This document shows positions 13,501 to 27,751 of a stretch of 64,000 nucleotides of DNA, piece after piece. The position numbers and the translations under genes were made by a program. The number at the start of each line of letters is the position of its first letter. The first letter of the stretch is position 1. Where the stretch lies: positions 82,713,258-82,777,257 of the forward strand of contig NC_034410.1 of NCBI RefSeq assembly GCF_002078875.1, read 5' to 3'. The notes under the pieces were generated by a model. That model was not told the origin of the DNA, searched no databases, and was given only the letters and a program-made list of their open reading frames with translations. The DNA is from Numida meleagris. Its lineage: Eukaryota; Chordata; Aves; Galliformes; Numididae.

Positions 13501-16147
13501 GCAGTACGCCAGCCCTTCTCTGAGCCTTGTCCTGGACTGAATTCACCTGTCCGGAAATGTGGCTGGCAGCATATGCCACGTTCTTGATGTCTCACCAGAC
13601 CTTGTAGAATAGGACCAATACTTTCCTCTCCATCAGATTCTTTCCACCCTCTTAAAGTCACTTTACTCAACACTTCCTACCAGGAGATGTCAGGAAGTGG
13701 CTGCATGGCTCCTTGGCTGTGCTCCAGTGATCTCTGGCTCCCAAATGGATGCTTAGGAGAGAGTTCATGGAAGTGATGTATATGGCTCAGCCTCTGCTGG
13801 AGCTTGGCTTTGCTGAAGCTATAGCATTTCGCAGATCTTAACACATAGTAGTTTGTGGTTACAGTATAAGTCATACACTATTTACAAGCAGCTCTACTCA
13901 AAACATAGTAGCAAAGATAAAATCCTGAATCTTCATGCCAACTTTTGTACTAATTTGCAAGGAGTAATTTGTGTTGGTATTAGCATCTCTCTTATGCTGC
14001 CCCCACAGATAGAGAACTCTGTAGATTTTTGTTCTAAGGATTGTAATTCTGGGTTGTTAGCACAGTGATTTCAGAAGTTCTGGAGTCGAAGATGGGAAAT
14101 GCCATTATTAAGTCATAACAGCATTTCTACAGCGCATCAGAAGGGAGCGCATATCCTGGCTCAGCTTTACAGTATAGCTTTGCCTTGAGACTATGTTGGA
14201 GAAGACATTTAATTCTTGAAAAGAATACACAGTAAGGACAATTCAGATGTGATGAAAGCATGACAGTGTCCGCACAGTCCCAGTCCTGAGGATTTCTTTT
14301 ACTGATGCTGTGAAGGTGAACAAGCTTAAGCAGAACATAACCTCAGCATGTGCTGTCAGCCTAGTCAACATCCCCTGAGGAAAATGTGGTGAAGCAAAAT
14401 GATGTCACAGTCTTGATGTATTGGCTAAAATGCAGTTTAAAGACTCCAGCATTTGTTTGGTCTTTGTTTAAAACACAGAAATGAAGCAGAAAGCAGTAGG
14501 TATATTCACTGGAAGTGGCTTTTCTCCAGCTTTGCTGCAAAGTAAGTTAGTTGCATTGCTCGGACAGCTAATGCAAAGATATCTTTTTTGCCCCTTGATC
14601 TTTACCAGTGAAATCAACGGTGATCCAAATGCCTAGACTGCAAGCACAGCCAACAAAATCAAGTGGCATCTTCTGCAGATGAAGGCTTTTGTCATAGAAG
14701 AAAGTCACTAAAGTTGGATAACATGAAGAGGAGGAAATGAGTACTGTGATTCCTGCCACATCAGAGTGCCCCAGGTAAGCCATACACTTCCCAATTTGAC
14801 TGCCAGCAGATAAACTACTATACATGCATTTTGTATCAGACGGAAACACACCACAGCCACACCTGATTATTTCTAGGAATAGGCACTAACAGCTCATCAT
14901 CCAATAACATTTGAATCAGCATGCCTTGTTAACACGGGGATTTCAAACCCAGGTACGTATCAACAAAGGCTATCCATTAACCATATAACATGTGTGCACA
15001 TTTTCAAAAGCATCAGCATCACATTCACCTGCTGAAAAGCTGTGACAAGTCAATGCAAACAATGCACTGCCTGACTCTTGCCCAACACAAACAGTTTGTC
15101 TTTTTATTGTGATCAATCTCTACTTGTTTAACAGCAAAATCTAGCTGAAAGTCCTTAAGTGTCCAGAATCTCAGCCAACTGTGGTCTCCTTGAATGTGAG
15201 TATAGTGAGGAATATTTTGCATTCATTTTCTGTCCTATTTTATGGGCTATTTAGCTCAGCCAAAATCCCCAAGAGTTTATACAGTTCATTATTATAAAGG
15301 AAAAGAATAGCACAGGTAGATTAACGTCAGTGGAGCTACAGAACAAGTAATAAAATGACAAGCTGGACCAGTATATCTATCCAGAAGGACACTTGAGCTT
15401 ATTTTCAACCTCAGCACGTGACCTATACTAGTGACTATAGCCTTGATCTGTGTACGTGCCTGGAAAATTTGGCCCCCTCATGAATTGGGATCTACCCAGA
15501 TACACAGAGATGCTGACTGCTGCACGGTGCCACTGTTGTCAGTCTCACCACTGAAACAGTCTGTCCTGAATTGGGCCTCCACATGACGATAAGCCATCGC
15601 CATAGTAGAATGTCACCCTTTCCAACATGAATACTTGGAACAGAGCACTGCTTATTTAAATACTGTGGATACAAAACTATTTGATCCTGTCTTTGAGATC
15701 AACTTGATTAGAAGTCTATAAGCAACAATGTCTTGTTTGATTTAAGATTTGTGCAATCCCATATCTCATAATTTTTTGTGATATTTGCTACATATAAAAA
15801 CCTATTTATTCATAACCTCATGCTCTTGGCTGTGGAATCATCCATACTGCCAGCCACTGAGTGCTGAAATAAAGAAAAGGTTCTGCCTTGTCTGAAAGTA
15901 AAATCTTGGGGCAAGTATTCAAACTCACTAAGCATATACATTTCTGAAATCAAACATATTGTAATACTTTGTGAAGTTAGTGCCATGAAACACATCAGAG
16001 GCCTCTGTGCTTTTCAAGTCCCTCATTAAAGCAATCTGGCATCAAAGTAAATGTGTTGTTCCTTTTCTCAGTTTATTTCCATCTTTTCAAGAACAGATTG
16101 GGACGCTGCCTTAAAAGCCACTGTTTGCAGGCATCTTCCATAGCTAA

Positions 16148-16195
16148 CGAGATTAGTCCCAGCCAAGGGATAATCCCAATCGATTAGGGCTATTA
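16148..16195. promoter_or_regulatory. Possible enhancer: cluster of GATTA/TAATCC homeodomain sites
   Basis: Within 37 bp there are GATTAG (16151), TAATCC (16171) and GATTAG (16182), with ATTAGC just after. TAATCC/GGATTA is the known core bound by OTX, CRX and PITX type (K50) homeodomains. The clustering is seen in the sequence; enhancer function is inference. It lies in the 22.7-kb intron and could serve this gene or a neighbour. Confidence 0.3.
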
Positions 16196-19100
16196 GCTCA
16201 CAGCTCACTCTTAATTACAGCAGAAATTTCTCCTGTGGACTGGGAGGAAAAGTAGAGCTCTTCTGTTTGGCCTAGGAATGACAGCACTGTGAATGCCAGA
16301 AGGATACTTCACCACTTTGAGCAGAGCTCTGCTTCCCCATAATTTGTTTAGTGTGCTGAGGATCCAGGGGATCCTTTATTAAAGATATCTCTTTGAAAGC
16401 AACTGAAGATTATAATGCTGCAGTGGACAGTAAAGGAAGAGGGAAATGAGAGAGAGGCTAAATAACGACAGTCCCGTCCCTGGAGCTCTGCTCGTGGCAC
16501 TAATTCAGGGGAAGAAACACACTGTGAAAAAACATCACAGCAGATTCTGATCCCCAGTCAGTGGCTTCCTGCGCATCCCAATGGGAGCTTGCAGGTGAGC
16601 CAGACTGGGAGCTGCTGATTTCCTGCAAGGCACATTTCCAGCTCTGCTGCCTCCCAGAGCCTCTCCCAGCACCATGTGATGGAGACCAGAATACACTGTT
16701 GGCTGGCAACCTCTGCTGATGTTATGGTCCCTTGGACATTATGGTTAACCCATTCACTTCAGAAAAAAACCTTGAAGCCTTTCTAAATGGTAAGAGAAAC
16801 AGAAGCTGGTCCTGTCAACAACATGACTGGGGAGTAATTAGGTGTCTTACAGTGACCACTATAACTTTCTCCCTAAGAGCACTGAGATAGCTAAAGTCTA
16901 AGAGCTGGGATACTCCATTTTCATGGAGAGGTGGGTGTTAATATTTATTTATGTATTAATTCTTTGCCTGCCGCTTTCAGAGCTCAGGAACTGGCTACTC
17001 TTGGTGTGGGAATATGCCCACTTCAGCCACACTGCAGATGTGAAGGAAAGCCTTTACTCACACTGCCTAAGTGTCTGTGCTCTTGGTGAAGGAGAAAGCG
17101 CAGTTTCTCCCACCTTTGTTTCCAAACCACTAGCAGCAAGACAGGAGAGATCTAAAGGGCAAAATTCCTTTAGGAGCACGTACAAACACATGGCTCTGCT
17201 GATCACAGACATTTTGGAGAGACTGAGCTTTGTCTGAAGTCTGGGTAGCTCAGTCACTGATGCAAACGCATGAGCTCTATCTGGATGTGTGTTCCTGAGC
17301 TTCATGATTATTGATTCTGACAGTTTGCTTGATTTGAATGCAGCATGAGATGAGTGCCAAATTGCACACAAATTTAGGTGGTCAGAAGCCCACTGTACTT
17401 GGCACACAATTTCCCATTTCCAGCACTGCCAACAAGGTTCCCAGCAGGACATATGCTCATGCGTTGGTGTGCGTGCCAGATAGCACAGGCAGATCCTTTC
17501 TTTTATGCCATCTTGGTAATACCTGGCACACTGCTAAAAGTGGCCAGGTGATGTTCCAGTGCATCAGAGAACTTGCAAGACTCTAGCCATTTTTTTTGGC
17601 AAAGGAACAACAAATGACCAACTTGTTAAACATGTTTTGTAGAGGTTCACCTTCCTGACCTCATGGGCTGTTCCTCCAAGAAGGGGGTTTTGGTCCTGTG
17701 TTGCTGAACATGAGATGAAAGTCATGCCATACAACAAGCCATAAACACATGGCTCTTCCATAGCAATGGTTTTCTGGCCAAGTTCCAGACAATAACTCTA
17801 ATCAGCATGCAAGAACTGCTTTCTTGTCAGCATGTTTAAACTGCTATGACGTAAAGGACATCTACCTCCATATAATTTTTTTTTCATAGCCTAAAACAGT
17901 TTAGTATTGTTTTTCAGAGGGTGATACAAGTAAAAATGAACTGAAGATAACACTTTCTACTGTGTTTTTTTTTTCAATCCAGTTATCACGATAGTTGACT
18001 GTCTGGAATTAATCAACTCGTCTTCTTTCTTCTATGATCAATTAATGATTTTCTATTATGATTTATGGTATTTGGGATGAGGCACAGAAACTGTGCAGAA
18101 AAAAATCTGAGATTTATGCATTCTGAAACATATCAGTTTATCTTACCATGCATTTCTGTTATTGCCATTCCTCTGAGTTATAAGATTGTTGTAGTAGGCT
18201 CTGTACAAAGGAAAAGCATTTCCTGATGAAAATCTCACAAGGCAATGACTGGATCTCATTTTTTTTCTTTTTCCTTTCCTTTTTACTAGTAGATAGGCTA
18301 CAGCAAATTTAAATAGATAATATGTCTCAACAGGAGATTTTTTCACTGTTGTGAATAACAGTGAAAAGCAGAGGACAAATCAGTAGATGACAGAAAGTTG
18401 TTGATCACTTAGGTACCGCTAATGGTTCATCAGAAGAGACCGCTATTGGATCTGTGTAGGAATTCTTATCAGAAAATGCCTTTTCATTCAAATCGAATGT
18501 GTTACAAAAAAGAATCAGGCTGATTTTTTTTCTATACTTAAAAAGAAAAAAAACCTTAAAATTGGTTTTATATTGTAAGAGAAGGTATCAGTATCTAATT
18601 TAGAAATGAGTTTTTGTTTGGAAACCTGAGTTCATTGAAACTAATTAACAAACATGGCTTGATACCGAAACAGTTAAAAACTGCTGAAGTGAAAGCATTT
18701 AAAACTGGCCTGATATTTCTCTACCTTCTCACTACTCTCTGAGATTTGATTCAGGCTGTTTCTTTAGAAAGAAAATGTAGACAACTACATTTTACTTTAA
18801 TTCAAAGTAGAAGAAGAAGAAAAAATTTCCTATCAATTCTGATTATTCAGCGGAGTGGTAAATAAAAAGAAACTTTACTTGCTCTTTTTGCTGTCTTTTC
18901 AAGTTGAGACACCCACTAGATAGTCAAAAAACAGCTCGGAAAGTATATGTTTTCATTTTCAGTTGCAGCTTGGAGGCATTCAATTGAAATTCTACAGAAC
19001 AGCCAAGCAGTTAGCATCACGTGTGCTCTCGCACTGGAAAAATGTGAATTAGAATTACACATATATCACTTCATTAGTGTGTTGGAGAGAAAACAAATAC

Positions 19101-19814
19101 ACAATAGTTACTCACTGGAGTCTAAATGCAATTGTCACTAATTGTAGTGAAGAAGAGAGATTACAAATTTCACAGTTGCTGAGACAAAAGGAATGATGTA
19201 CATACTTCTCAGGCCAAAGAAAAAGTGATTAATACGTATTTATCAAAAGACTGAAGGAAAATATCTGCATTACTATATTTGTGTCACTGAGAGCGAGTGT
19301 AAAAAGATAGACCTACTTTCAAGTAGGCTTTTGAACAGAAGTGGAACCTTTTTCTATTACATGGATTATTGTAGAGGAAAAGGAGACTCAGCCAGTACAT
19401 CCAAAAGTTATTGCTCTACATCTGAAAAGCCCAGTGTGTCTATTGTTTGTTTTTGTTCTTCTTAGGAAGATGTTACACCTGCTTACTGCTGCTAAGGATA
19501 TGAAACACGTTCACTTGAAAAATAAGGCAATAATTTATATTCTTTTTTTTTTTTTAAACATGATTTACAAGGCTATGCAGGTTCTGAAAGATTTGCTAAA
19601 GATTTGCCCTCTAGATTTTACCCAATTTAAAATCTATTTTCTTGCATTTACCTCATCCCCTTATTTATTCTGATGTTCATTTCAAGCAAAAAAGAAAGCT
19701 GCTGTTGTGGAATTATCATGTTTTTGACAGGGAGGCAGAAGAAAGAGGTTGTAGATAGCATTTTTATTTTTATTTTTTTGTTAAGCTATGATAACATTTA
19801 TGATCCTCAAGTTT

Positions 19815-19884
19815 TCATAGAATCATGGCATGGTTGATGTTGGAAAGAAACTCTGGAGCTCAACTGGTCCAACCCCCCTGAACT
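19815..19884 (-). mobile_element. CR1 LINE 3' fragment
   Basis: A short scrap with the CR1 tail complement tcatagaatcatggcatgg followed by ttggaaagaaactctggagc and tccaaccccc. Similarity fades after about 70 bp. The sequence to about 20180 (tgcattgtctgggaacaacc onwards) could be older, decayed CR1, but I cannot show it. Confidence 0.8.
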
Positions 19885-22800
19885 CGAGGTTAAGGAAGCC
19901 AAAGTGGTGGCAACCTATATTACTCTGGAGATATCTAAGAAGGCTAAAAACGGTCATTACACTGACTATACTAAAAGAGAAGCATGCATCCTTTCACTGC
20001 CCCACCTATGGTGTCTAGCAGTTTCAGGTGCTCTGCATTGTCTGGGAACAACCTCCCCAGTACTGTTTCTGTCTGTTGGTCTCCAGTCACTTATTGCAGA
20101 TGACCGTATCCTAGAGTCCCTCTCATAATTTCATCAGACTTCATTTTAAAACTACTTCAGCTGCCACAGCAGTCCCATTTGAAGTACAGCTCCAGAAGCT
20201 ACACTGCTTACAAATGTACTTTATCACTCCCTCGGTCCTTGGGAGAAACTCTGTGGTTTCCCAGAGGATTTGACCTAAAGCTAAATCATTTTGAGGTGTT
20301 AGTGTTCAGTGGGATCAATGAGCTGATCCAGCTCCTGTCACAGCCACACAAAGGATGCAGGAGAGGTGAAACCACTCAGCAGCCATCTACAGAAAGATCT
20401 ACGTGTGCAGCCATGACACCACAACCTCGCTCCTTCAGCTTCATAGGCAACTCTCCATAAGCTGCTATTAAACCACTGTATGAGCACGGGATGTGAGTCA
20501 GCCTCATGGACTTTAGTTACAGGGCAAGAGGGTGCCTCTGAGCATTCTCTTGACCATGTCTCCCTGTAGGCCCATGGGTGGTAAAAGAGCCACCAGTCTT
20601 CTGGTGTAAATGCCTTCTGGTGTAACCAGCTTCTCAAATGAGCTCGACCATGTGCCAGGCCTGTTATGGAGGCCAGCCCAAGTTCTAAGCTCCAGGGCCA
20701 GCACTCCTTGCCTGATCTGGCAGAAACCAGATTTATGGGCAGGCTTTTGTTCATTTAATAATTTCTGCTGGTACAGGGTAGGCACATGGAATGCTTGAAA
20801 ACACTTACAAAGGCACCTTAAAATGTACAGAAATGACTAAAAATAATTGTATGTGGCAGGTTTTATCACCTCTCCAGGAAAAAAGCTCATGCCCTCTTGA
20901 TCCAAGCTATCTTCTGACATTGCATCTTTATCGTCATCACAAGTTTTATTAAAAGCCAGCCAGTGAATCATTCAGTATTTAAAAGCACTGAATTACAGAG
21001 TAGGCACATTGCAGCATCATACACCTGCTCTTTTTTCCACTTAGCACCTTCCCCTCTCTTTGGTGTCTCTTCTTGCTCGTGTATACATCCAGTCCAATTT
21101 ATCACAGTGTCCACTGGTGCATAGTCAGCAGTGGATTTTACCTTCTGGATATTTTCATTTTTTGCAGAAATCACTTTCAATTAGTTAAAGAAATACAGAA
21201 GTGTTGAATCATCTGTCACACATTTACAGAGCACACCAAGTTGTTCTGTTTGGCTTGCAGATAAAGGGAAAATAAACATTCACTGAACCTATGAATTTAA
21301 ATCCCTTAAATCATAGGCAAGATAAAAGGTAAATCTAAACGTTCACAGTTCATCTTTGAGCATTTTCTCCTTTTGCTTCTTGACTAACTCTGTGTGCCCC
21401 TCTATAATGGGTAAATGGGAACAAATTCCCAAATAGTTGAGTAGCAGGCAAAGCATTTTAAATTTTTTTAGAGAATGTTAAAATAAGATCCAGCCTCAGA
21501 GTCTGACTGCATTCCCAGACACTCAGTTACCTTGCGTGCTAGTAATTCAATACGCTGCTTATGAGACTGGCATCCACCGGTAAAGCTGCATGCTCAAGCT
21601 ACATGCAGAGCTACATATTAGTTTTTATAGTGCTTTGTGTGTGCACATTATCAGAAGCAGCTATCGAGGGGTGTGAAAAACTCAGCCATTATTTTGGCTG
21701 CTTGAGTGCTGTGGTTGCTTTTAAACATGCTAAGTCCCCTCTCTAGTTATCAGCATGCTTTATGTAACCCAAAAGATGCTCAGGTAATTTGCATTTGCTT
21801 GAATCGGATGGTGTGCTCCCAGCAGCCTGGTGCTGTATGCAGTAGTGAGCACCTCCCCTCTGCTACCCCCTCTCAAATGTCTCATACCCAAATTGCCTGA
21901 GCACGACCGCACACCCCTTTCAGTCTTATCGGGTTGAACATGCAATGCCCTTTTCTCCAGTGGAAAAAAAAGATCCTTTGCAATATCGATATTTCAATCT
22001 AAAGTATTCCTTGGGTTCCTATGGAACTAGATTTATTGCCTGTTGCTATAAGCCTTTTGAATGAAGGTTGTTTGCTTTAGCAATTGCTGCTCTTTGCTGT
22101 TTCTTAGTTTAATATGAACTTAAAGGGCATGAACTTGAAACTGGGAATAAATGTACATTTAACTTGTTGCTTACTGCTTCGTGTTCCTATTTGTATATGT
22201 AGGTGTACATGCAACGGACAGACCTCTCCCTTGAGCAAACTGTTTTGCTAATAATTGACCTTTACATAAAAGCTATCCAATTTGAACATGCAAATACTGT
22301 AATTGAGAGGCTGCCTCAGAAAAAAAGCATTTTTTAACTTCTTCTTTTGAATGCAGGTCATATTTATGGCTTCAGGTTCATCTTTTAATAAGAAATATAT
22401 GTGTATATATATTTAACGAAGATGTATAAGTAAAACGCTTCTAATTCTGAAATATATCACACAGCCCACCTATTATGATAAGACCTAGTTTATCTTCACT
22501 ATGTTGTTCACAATAAGTAAAGCATTTATAAAGTTGTCTCTAAGAGGTTTCAGAGATCTCTGCACACAGAGATACTGGATTTGTATTTTCAGCCAAGCAG
22601 AGTAGATTCGGGCTATTTAATGCTCTTATCAAATATTAGTCTTGAACTGCATTATAGCAACTTTTATTTAGAAATCAGTGCCACAAGGACTTGTTACAGA
22701 GCTATTAAATTTTGATGAGTTTACCTGTCTTCCACTGGAAACCAAAGTGAGAAGTTGTTCAAAATGAAGGCAAGATAAACTGATACAATTTTGCACTCCC

Positions 22801-23795
22801 TTGTTATTTGGCTTACTGCAATCTTGCAAAATTGTCATGAAAATTTAGCAGCTAAAACTGTAATCAGCATTTCTTTATCAAAATAACTAATTTTAATGGG
22901 CTGTGGAATGAGATTATTTACCTCTCCTCTGCTACTCACTACCATTTACTCACTGCAACTATCTGTTGAGAATTTACAAGGATGTCTTGATGCCCCTTCA
23001 TCAAGTTACTGATACTTCTCACAGTCTCGCCAGCAGATGACTGCCTTTTGACTTGGTTGCCTTCATTTTATTTCCAAAACTGTAGGTGCTAATGAACCAA
23101 ATTCTGTGCTGTGTCAGACTCAGTGTGATCACTTTCAATGAACAGGAGTGCTTACATTAGTACTGAAATAAAATATTTGTTTCCAATTTGTCTTCTTAAA
23201 TAAAACATCTAGTTTTACACCAAAGGCCATGTATTTTTCATTTTTTAAAGTATTTAAATATTATGCCTCTTAAATATTGTATCTTGAGTTTTGAAAAAGC
23301 AAATGCTTTTCTATTTACTTTTCTCCACCAATAGATGGCAGGTGAAGCTCTAGAAATTTCTCCAATGGATCCAGCATGAAATAACATGTGAAGTTTGCAA
23401 GTATGCAGCCAGCTGTAAAGAAATGCTCTCCAACATCTTCTGAGATGTGATCACGGTTTAGTCCTAGCCTGTACACCTTGCATTATAAAACTTAGCTAAA
23501 GTTTAAGAATAGTTCCATTTTTTTATATAAAACTGTTCATTCTTATTTATTTTGTCCTACTCCATTAGGTCAAACTGAAGTTTGCACATAAAGCCTTTCC
23601 GTCTTGGTTGGGAAGGTATTTGTCAGCATGATGTAGCAGCTGCTACATTCATTCGGGAGCTTGGGACTGAGCTTTCTGTAATCAAACAAGAAAGCTCTGC
23701 ATTCATACCCTTGTCACAGATCATGCTTGCTGTAAGCTGGAACAGAATAGCTGTCAGCTTAAGCTTTGATTTCCAATTCCATAAAAGCTAGAAAC

Positions 23796-23797
<2 letters not shown>

Positions 23798-23843
<46 letters not shown>
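23798..23843 (+). repeat. (GA)23 microsatellite
   Basis: An uninterrupted GA/AG dinucleotide run of 46 bp inside the 22.7-kb intron. Perfect runs of this length are usually polymorphic and can form purine-strand triplex structures. Confidence 0.97.
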
Positions 23844-23847
<4 letters not shown>

Positions 23848-26800
23848 GCTTGATGGCAGAAAGAGCCTACAAGAGAGACAAGACTAGTTTTAATAAACTC
23901 CAGTAAGGATGGTCATAATGTAATCCTTCAATTCTTCATGTATAATGCTGTATTTAAAAAAAAAATCTAGTTCATTTTTTGAAATATAGAATGAAGCAGG
24001 CATTGCATCTTGATAACATATAAGCCAGGTGCAGTGTTTAAAGTCTCAGTGAAGTGGTACCGAAAGACAGGAATTTTGTTCTGCATGTGCTGTAATGATT
24101 TTAAGGACAGCATGCAGTGTGTTGTAATCAGTTAACTATAGGATTTACTTGAAAAATGAAAAAAATATGCACGAAGCTCATGCTCTGAGGCATGCAGAGC
24201 ACAGAAGGATACTTTCCACTTCTAGGCAGTCTGCATTACTAAGTATACATTATTTCTCCTGCAAAATGATTTCCTGCCTCACAGTTGCCCTGCTGTTATT
24301 GGCAGTCCAAGTATTGATGACTAAGTGACCACTAGAGCTCAGCTGGTTTTCATGCACATCACAGTAATTCCTCCAGGCTGACAGAGTAGACAAATTTGGC
24401 TGCTCTGATCCCTGCATGGTATGCTGGCTGAATACCATTAATCCAATCTATTCACTAATCCTTCCATTTTTATAAGTTAATTTGATTTTGTGAGCTCCAC
24501 TTCTAACTCTGATCCTTAGCACGTTTTAAAGCTTCCACTTTATGGGCAACAGCAGCAAAACATGGATAAAACCCAAGGCCATCAAGAAGCATCAACGATT
24601 GATTAGACACTGAACAACAAAGATCGTGCACCTGAGTCAGTGACTATTAATCACTCTAAGTCAGCAGTGTTACAGAAGAGTAGGAAGGATGTCTGAAAGC
24701 GCTTCAAATTAACAACAGCTCTTTGGTGAACGTAGGAAGTTTGGTAGCATGCATCGTGACCAAAAACAAAAAAAGTTTTAGGTGTCCAACTTAGGAGCCT
24801 TAGTCCAGACACCAAATAGAAGTCAGCTGTTTGAACATCCTTCTGTAGGAAACCCTGAATATGTAGGAACCTGAACTTACAGCTCTATTACCTCAGGCAG
24901 ATTAGGCAGCATGAGTGACTCCTTTAGAAATTGTACATGTCTCTGAATAGGAAACAAATACCCATACAATAAGCAGTAACTTTCCAAGGGTCAGACCATG
25001 GTGTGTAAAACCAGCGTGCTACCACTGAATTGCCACTAACACAAAGCTAAGCTGAACGTGATCTGACCCTCATATGACAGCACATGTTGCCGCAACAAAA
25101 TTATCAGATAACCAAAGTTATGTATTTCCCTTTAGCTTTCTTTTGTTTCGAGCCTCACTCCCTTATGAGTAAACTTTTCATTCAAACCTCAGTTGACAGC
25201 AATCTATAGTCAGTGAAACTGCAGGGAAAGGTCTGTACACAATAACTACTCTTCAGAGAACAGGCTGACCTTTATAGACATTAAACAAAACAAGAAGGGC
25301 TGATTGATGCCGTGCAGTACATGCTCTCCAAAATATTAAAACCAAGAAAGTCATGGAAGGTTAGTTTATGAACATAAAGTATGAGAAATTGTGTCAGTGG
25401 ATGGTAGGGTAGGAAAGAGGAAAGGGTGAAAGGGTAAAGTATTTAGAAAAAAAAAGCTGTTTCCTTGGCTTGAAAAGGAAGGCTGTCATGTGAATTTCTG
25501 TTAAATGGAAAGAAAACACAAACCTATGTTATCTAGAGCAGGTCAGTTGCTAGAGTCTCCACCACTCTGTTTCAAAATTTTGGGTTACTAAAGGAAGCTA
25601 TACCATAATGTTTTTTATTGGAATAAAAAATACATTCGCAATCTCCAAAGGATAATTACTTGCAGTTTAGCCACTACCATTTTTTAACAGTGAGAAGTAT
25701 AATATAACCTGTCTGTTTCAGTTTGCCTGTGTCTTGTCAACCTAAGCTTCAGGCAACGATGTCAAACCCTGCAGCTCTTTCTCTCTTTGCTTTGCTTTGT
25801 CCTAATTTTCTCTTCCCCAGGAAATGTACAGAGGGAGGTGTTTCACCTTGGATACCTCTCCTCCTATCACTTTCTGGAATGGGATGGTTTTGTGTTTCAG
25901 CACTTCAGGAAGGTCTTGGGTAATCCTTCCCATTTCAGTAGACACTCCTCAGTTTGCAGTGGTATGTTCAGTTGAAAAAACTGATACATCTCTCCTGTAT
26001 GGTAGATATGGGAGAGGTAAGCACTGTTGCACTTGCTAGTGCTGAACAGTTCTTTCACCAAGGAGTCCCAGGGGGATAGAAAGACCCTTAATTTTCATAT
26101 GCTGCAGTTAAGAGACTTAACATCTGCATTATGCAAGGACTGTTCAGCTGTACCAGGTTGAAGGGCAAGGATAATGAACAGGACTTTGATGGTTGGTGAA
26201 GAACATAAAACTTGCTTACTGCCCCTACTGAAGTCATACAGGGAGCATGACATGCCCTCAAGGACTTTGTGAAGAAACAATCCCAGAGGCTCAAAAATGC
26301 ATGAGAGAGAAGAGCTTTGAAGATCTCTGTCCCTTTAGGGTGAGCATCCATTCCTAAACTGCTGTATACCAGTGGCAATCTAAGCATCTTCCTAGCTCCC
26401 TTGCACCAAATCTGTCTATCCACAGCAGCAGGTCCCATGCCAGCACACCCCATGCCCACACCATAGCTCAGTGCTGGGAGTATGCCAAGAATACTAGGTG
26501 AATTCCTAATAAGTGTCGTCTAGCATTTCAGTTAACAGCAAGGATCTAGAGACTAGGCATCTATAGAAATGGAGCTCATCCCAAAGTGAGCCTCCTGTGC
26601 TCTGCAGAGATGGCCAGATGCCTCCAAAGCCAAAAAGCCACAGCTGAGTATTCCCATCCCTTCTGCAAGTGAGGAAGAACCTAGTAAGGATGAGTCTTCA
26701 TCAGGCTTGCAGGGAAAGCCACATCTCTCATCCAGCAGTAACAGCACATGTGCAGTTATTTACAGACTGGTACCACAATATCTCTGAAGCAAAAGTCACA

Positions 26801-27673
26801 TCTCCACAATACTTTTGTGATATTGTAAACTAGGACCTATCCATGTAGTGAAAGCAACGTCCAGAGCAGTATTTTAACGTGTACTGTTGTATAGATGTAC
26901 TTCTGTGCTTTTCATATGCTTTACACATAGTTTCTAGAAGTCAGGAAAAATAGCTTTTGACAGCAGCATAGCTATCCAGCATTAGAGCTGTTTGCGATGC
27001 AGGATGATTTAGAGAAAGTTAAGGATCTTATTGTGATCCTTCAAGTAATCTGCTGGAAAACTGAGGTGAAAGCCTGAGATCACTGAAATCAAAAACCATT
27101 TTGATTTCAGCGGGACAGCATCTCTCCTCCACTTTTAAGTAAAAACACAGATCACATACTTCTAGAAAAAGAAGTTAATAATCAACATGTTATAGACTAT
27201 TTTACCTCAAACTGAAGCACAGCACTGTGTTAATGAAACACGAAAGTGCAAGTACACGTCGTTTAGTTGACTGTTGGATAAGGGCTGAACCGAAACTTGT
27301 GTTGAGAAGAGCAAACTTTCCAGAAAACTGCCAAAACCAAATCTATGATCAAATTAGGAATCTACATTAAAGGGTCAAAAGAGTCTGGTGAAACCAGTGC
27401 AGAAAGGTGTAAAGATATTCAGGTAGAAGAGAGAAATGAAAAGTCATCCAACAATAAAGAACCCCATTCAAAAGCTCAGACTTGTTGTGGTGGACTGATT
27501 TTCTAAGATGCTGAGCTGAGTTTGACAGGTGCTCAGGACCACTGAAAATCAAGCAAACTTACTTAATTCCTGTGCATTATCCAACACACTGCATAGCATC
27601 CCATTCATTCCAGCTGCAGACAAATTACTGAAAACTTTTACATTTTTTCTGGCCGCAAACTATAATTATTTAC

Positions 27674-27751
27674 CATAGGTGTGGCCTCTGTGAAATCCAT
27701 CAGAAGGTCACCTGGCTCCAGAGCAAAAGTACTTCCAGCATCTGTGGAACT
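27674..27751 (-). CDS. Internal exon (phase 0-0), acidic leucine motif
   Basis: Acceptor ctccttcattttag and donor CCTATG/GTAAAT bound 78 nt encoding SSTDAGSTFALEPGDLLMDF and TEATPM. Both other frames contain TGA. The GDLLMDF core resembles short acidic-leucine peptides that bind clathrin or adaptor proteins, but it is not an exact clathrin box, so this is only a suggestion. The exon is three-divisible and phase 0-0, matching the exon upstream, which ends on AAG, and the 4.8-kb exon downstream, which begins on GCA. The downstream intron is 22.7 kb, long enough to hide more small exons. The final Met codon should not be taken as a start. Confidence 0.83.

Larger units (their letters stand above)
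4930..27673 (-). other. 22.7-kb intron
   Basis: Separates exons 27674-27751 and 4766-4929. It contains CR1 copies at 9768-10534 and 19815-19884, the (GA)23 run and the GATTA cluster at 16.15 kb. The stretch 21.95-23.3 kb is repeat-free and AT-rich. Open frames here (for example 13236-13673 minus and 6987-7415 minus) lack splice-bounded, phase-fitting exons and look like chance. Small exons could still be hidden. Confidence 0.7.

Noticed and set aside
13236..13673. 145-codon minus-strand open frame
   Set aside because: No family resemblance, no phase-compatible splice sites, and composition typical of antisense intron sequence.
14568..14849. 93-codon minus-strand opening (GHSDVAGITVL, possible WD-like repeat)
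   Set aside because: A single weak resemblance with no flanking repeats or splice sites of matching phase.
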